Source: Acidobacteriota bacterium
Lineage (GTDB): Bacteria > Acidobacteriota > UBA6911 > JACQSX01
Reading direction: 5' to 3'
Assembly (NCBI GenBank): GCA_016199665.1
Contig: JACQGG010000113.1
Coordinates: 1 to 5,269, forward strand
DNA length: 5,269 nucleotides
A program made the position numbers and the translations under genes. Of this stretch, positions 4,352 through 5,269 are shown piece by piece; within the stretch, counting starts at the first letter, position 1, and each line of letters begins with the position of its first letter. The notes under the pieces are model-generated. The model was not told where the DNA came from, searched no databases, and saw only the letters and a program-made list of their open reading frames with translations.

Positions 4352-5269
4352 TTACGCCACGGTCACTTCGGGGCAGAGATAAACGTCCTGAATGGCGTTG
4401 AGAATCTTGACTCCCTCGCTCATCGGCTTCTGGAACGCTTTGCGCCCGCTGATGAGGCCCATCCCCCCGGCCCGCTTGTTGATCACGGCGGTCATGACCG
4501 CCTGGGCCAAATCGTCCTTGCCCGACGCTCCGCCGGAATTGATCAGGCCGGTGCGCCCCATGTAGCAATTTGCGACCTGGTACCGGGTCAAGTCGATGGG
4601 ATTATCCGAAGTGAGTTGGGTGTACATGCGCTCATCAAACTTCCCGTACGAGCCGCTTGCATTCAGTGCCTTGTAGCCTCCGTTGTTCTCCGGCTGCTTC
4701 TGCTTGACGATATCGGCTTCAATGGTAACTCCCAGGTGATTGGCCTGGCCGGTCAGATCGGCGCTGACATGGTAATCGATGCCGCCTACCTTGAACGCGC
4801 TGTTGCGCAGGTAGCACCAGAGGATGGTGGCCAGGCCCATCTCGTGCGCGATTCGGAAAGCCTCGCTCACTTCGACGATCTGCCGGCCGCTCTGTGCCGA
4901 CCCGAAGTAAATGGTGGCGCCGACGGCGACGGCGCCCATGTCTCTGGCCTGCTTTATGCCGGCAAAGAAAATCTGGTCAAACTGATTTGGATAAGTGAGC
5001 AGCTCATTGTGATTGAACTTAAGAATGAAGGGTATTTTGTGAGCATACCGGCGAGCCACGCTTCCCAGAACTCCCAGAGTGGAGGCAACCCCGTTGCAGC
5101 CGCCCTCTAGCGCAAGCTCAATCAGCTTCTCGGGATCAAAATAAGAGGGATTCTTGGCAAAGGAAGCCCCGCCGGAATGTTCGATCCCTTGATCCACCGG
5201 CAAAAGGGAAAGATAGCCGGTCTTGGCCAGCCGTCCGTGGCTGTACAGCGCTTGAAGGCTGCGCAGCAC
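4352..5269 (-). CDS. fbaB: Class I fructose-bisphosphate aldolase, DhnA/FbaB type, 5' end outside the window
   Basis: The 305 residues present align by eye, nearly without gaps, with E. coli FbaB from about its residue 49 to its C-terminus. The enzyme reversibly cleaves fructose 1,6-bisphosphate to dihydroxyacetone phosphate and glyceraldehyde 3-phosphate in glycolysis and gluconeogenesis, through a Schiff base and without metal. Recognisable blocks are TGYLSLLPVDQGIEHS (17-32), NPSYFDPEKLIELA (40-53), GAVAVGATIYFGS (112-124), YLRNSAF (153-159), DYHVSADLTGQANHL (165-179), ADIVKQK (185-191), NCYMGRTGLINSGG and INKRAGGMGLI. The lysine in ADIVKQK (K189 here, equivalent to E. coli position 237) is the expected Schiff-base residue. 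A few extra residues lie near 203-208 (NASGSYGK region) compared with E. coli. The GTG at the window edge is internal: about 48 residues are missing. The promoter lies outside the window. Expression of the dehydrogenase by read-through is possible. Confidence 0.95.
   Translation of the reverse strand: MLRSLQALYSHGRLAKTGYLSLLPVDQGIEHSGGASFAKNPSYFDPEKLIELALEGGCNGVASTLGVLGSVARRYAHKIPFILKFNHNELLTYPNQFDQIFFAGIKQARDMGAVAVGATIYFGSAQSGRQIVEVSEAFRIAHEMGLATILWCYLRNSAFKVGGIDYHVSADLTGQANHLGVTIEADIVKQKQPENNGGYKALNASGSYGKFDERMYTQLTSDNPIDLTRYQVANCYMGRTGLINSGGASGKDDLAQAVMTAVINKRAGGMGLISGRKAFQKPMSEGVKILNAIQDVYLCPEVTVA

Noticed and set aside
4184..5110. 308-codon open frame on the plus strand
   Set aside because: It starts in the right heptamer array and then reads antisense to the aldolase, which is clearly the real gene.
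4352..5269. GTG at the window edge as the aldolase start
   Set aside because: By comparison with E. coli FbaB about 48 residues are missing before it. The valine corresponds to an internal residue.

Overview
The window is a piece of a GC-rich bacterial chromosome, most likely an acidobacterium (Acidobacteriota) or a similar soil bacterium. This is inferred from gene content, not proven: a subtilisin-like C-terminal tail built of W-S-D-G-V repeats, a DUF2203 protein, a SnoaL/DUF4440 protein of the CAHPGW...HHHASP type, and an orphan multi-pass membrane domain of the kind usually fused to GGDEF or HD domains. There are no mobile-element genes, tRNAs, rRNAs or CRISPR arrays.

Layout. Positions 1-62 hold the last codons of a + strand gene ending in W-S-D-G-V repeats. 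A stand-alone membrane protein follows (197-958, +, good ribosome binding site). It converges on an unrecognised small gene with a possible signal peptide (1033-1467, -), which has an intrinsic terminator at about 986-1015. The divergent region 1468-1747 contains a CTGCCG-rich repeat block and then a near-consensus sigma70 promoter (TTGACA-17 bp-TAAAAT). That promoter predicts a leader of about 127 nt in front of a cold-shock protein gene (1748-1960, +). Next come a SnoaL-like protein (2044-2487, -) and a DUF2203 protein (2543-2929, +), divergently transcribed from a 55-bp gap. Neither has a clear Shine-Dalgarno sequence. The DUF2203 gene converges, with a 9-bp gap and a hairpin over its stop codon, on a medium-chain dehydrogenase/reductase (2939-3964, -). 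The right end is a class I DhnA/FbaB-type fructose-bisphosphate aldolase (4352 to beyond 5269, -), cut by the window edge.

The most unusual part is the 387-bp gap between the two co-directional genes for aldolase and dehydrogenase. It is largely filled by two arrays of a degenerate 7-bp repeat (consensus TGCGGAA/GGCRGAA on + in the left array, the complement in the right one). The left array keeps strict 7-bp phase for 24 units (3971-4138) and the right for 18 units (4222-4347). They face each other and share a perfect 45-bp inverted match (3992-4036 with 4266-4310). The left array stops 6 bp from the dehydrogenase start codon and the right one 4 bp from the aldolase stop codon. A read-through transcript could therefore fold into a very long hairpin just ahead of the dehydrogenase reading frame.

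The genes do not form an obvious single pathway. The window looks like housekeeping and accessory genes on alternating strands, with the heptamer locus as the feature most worth following up.
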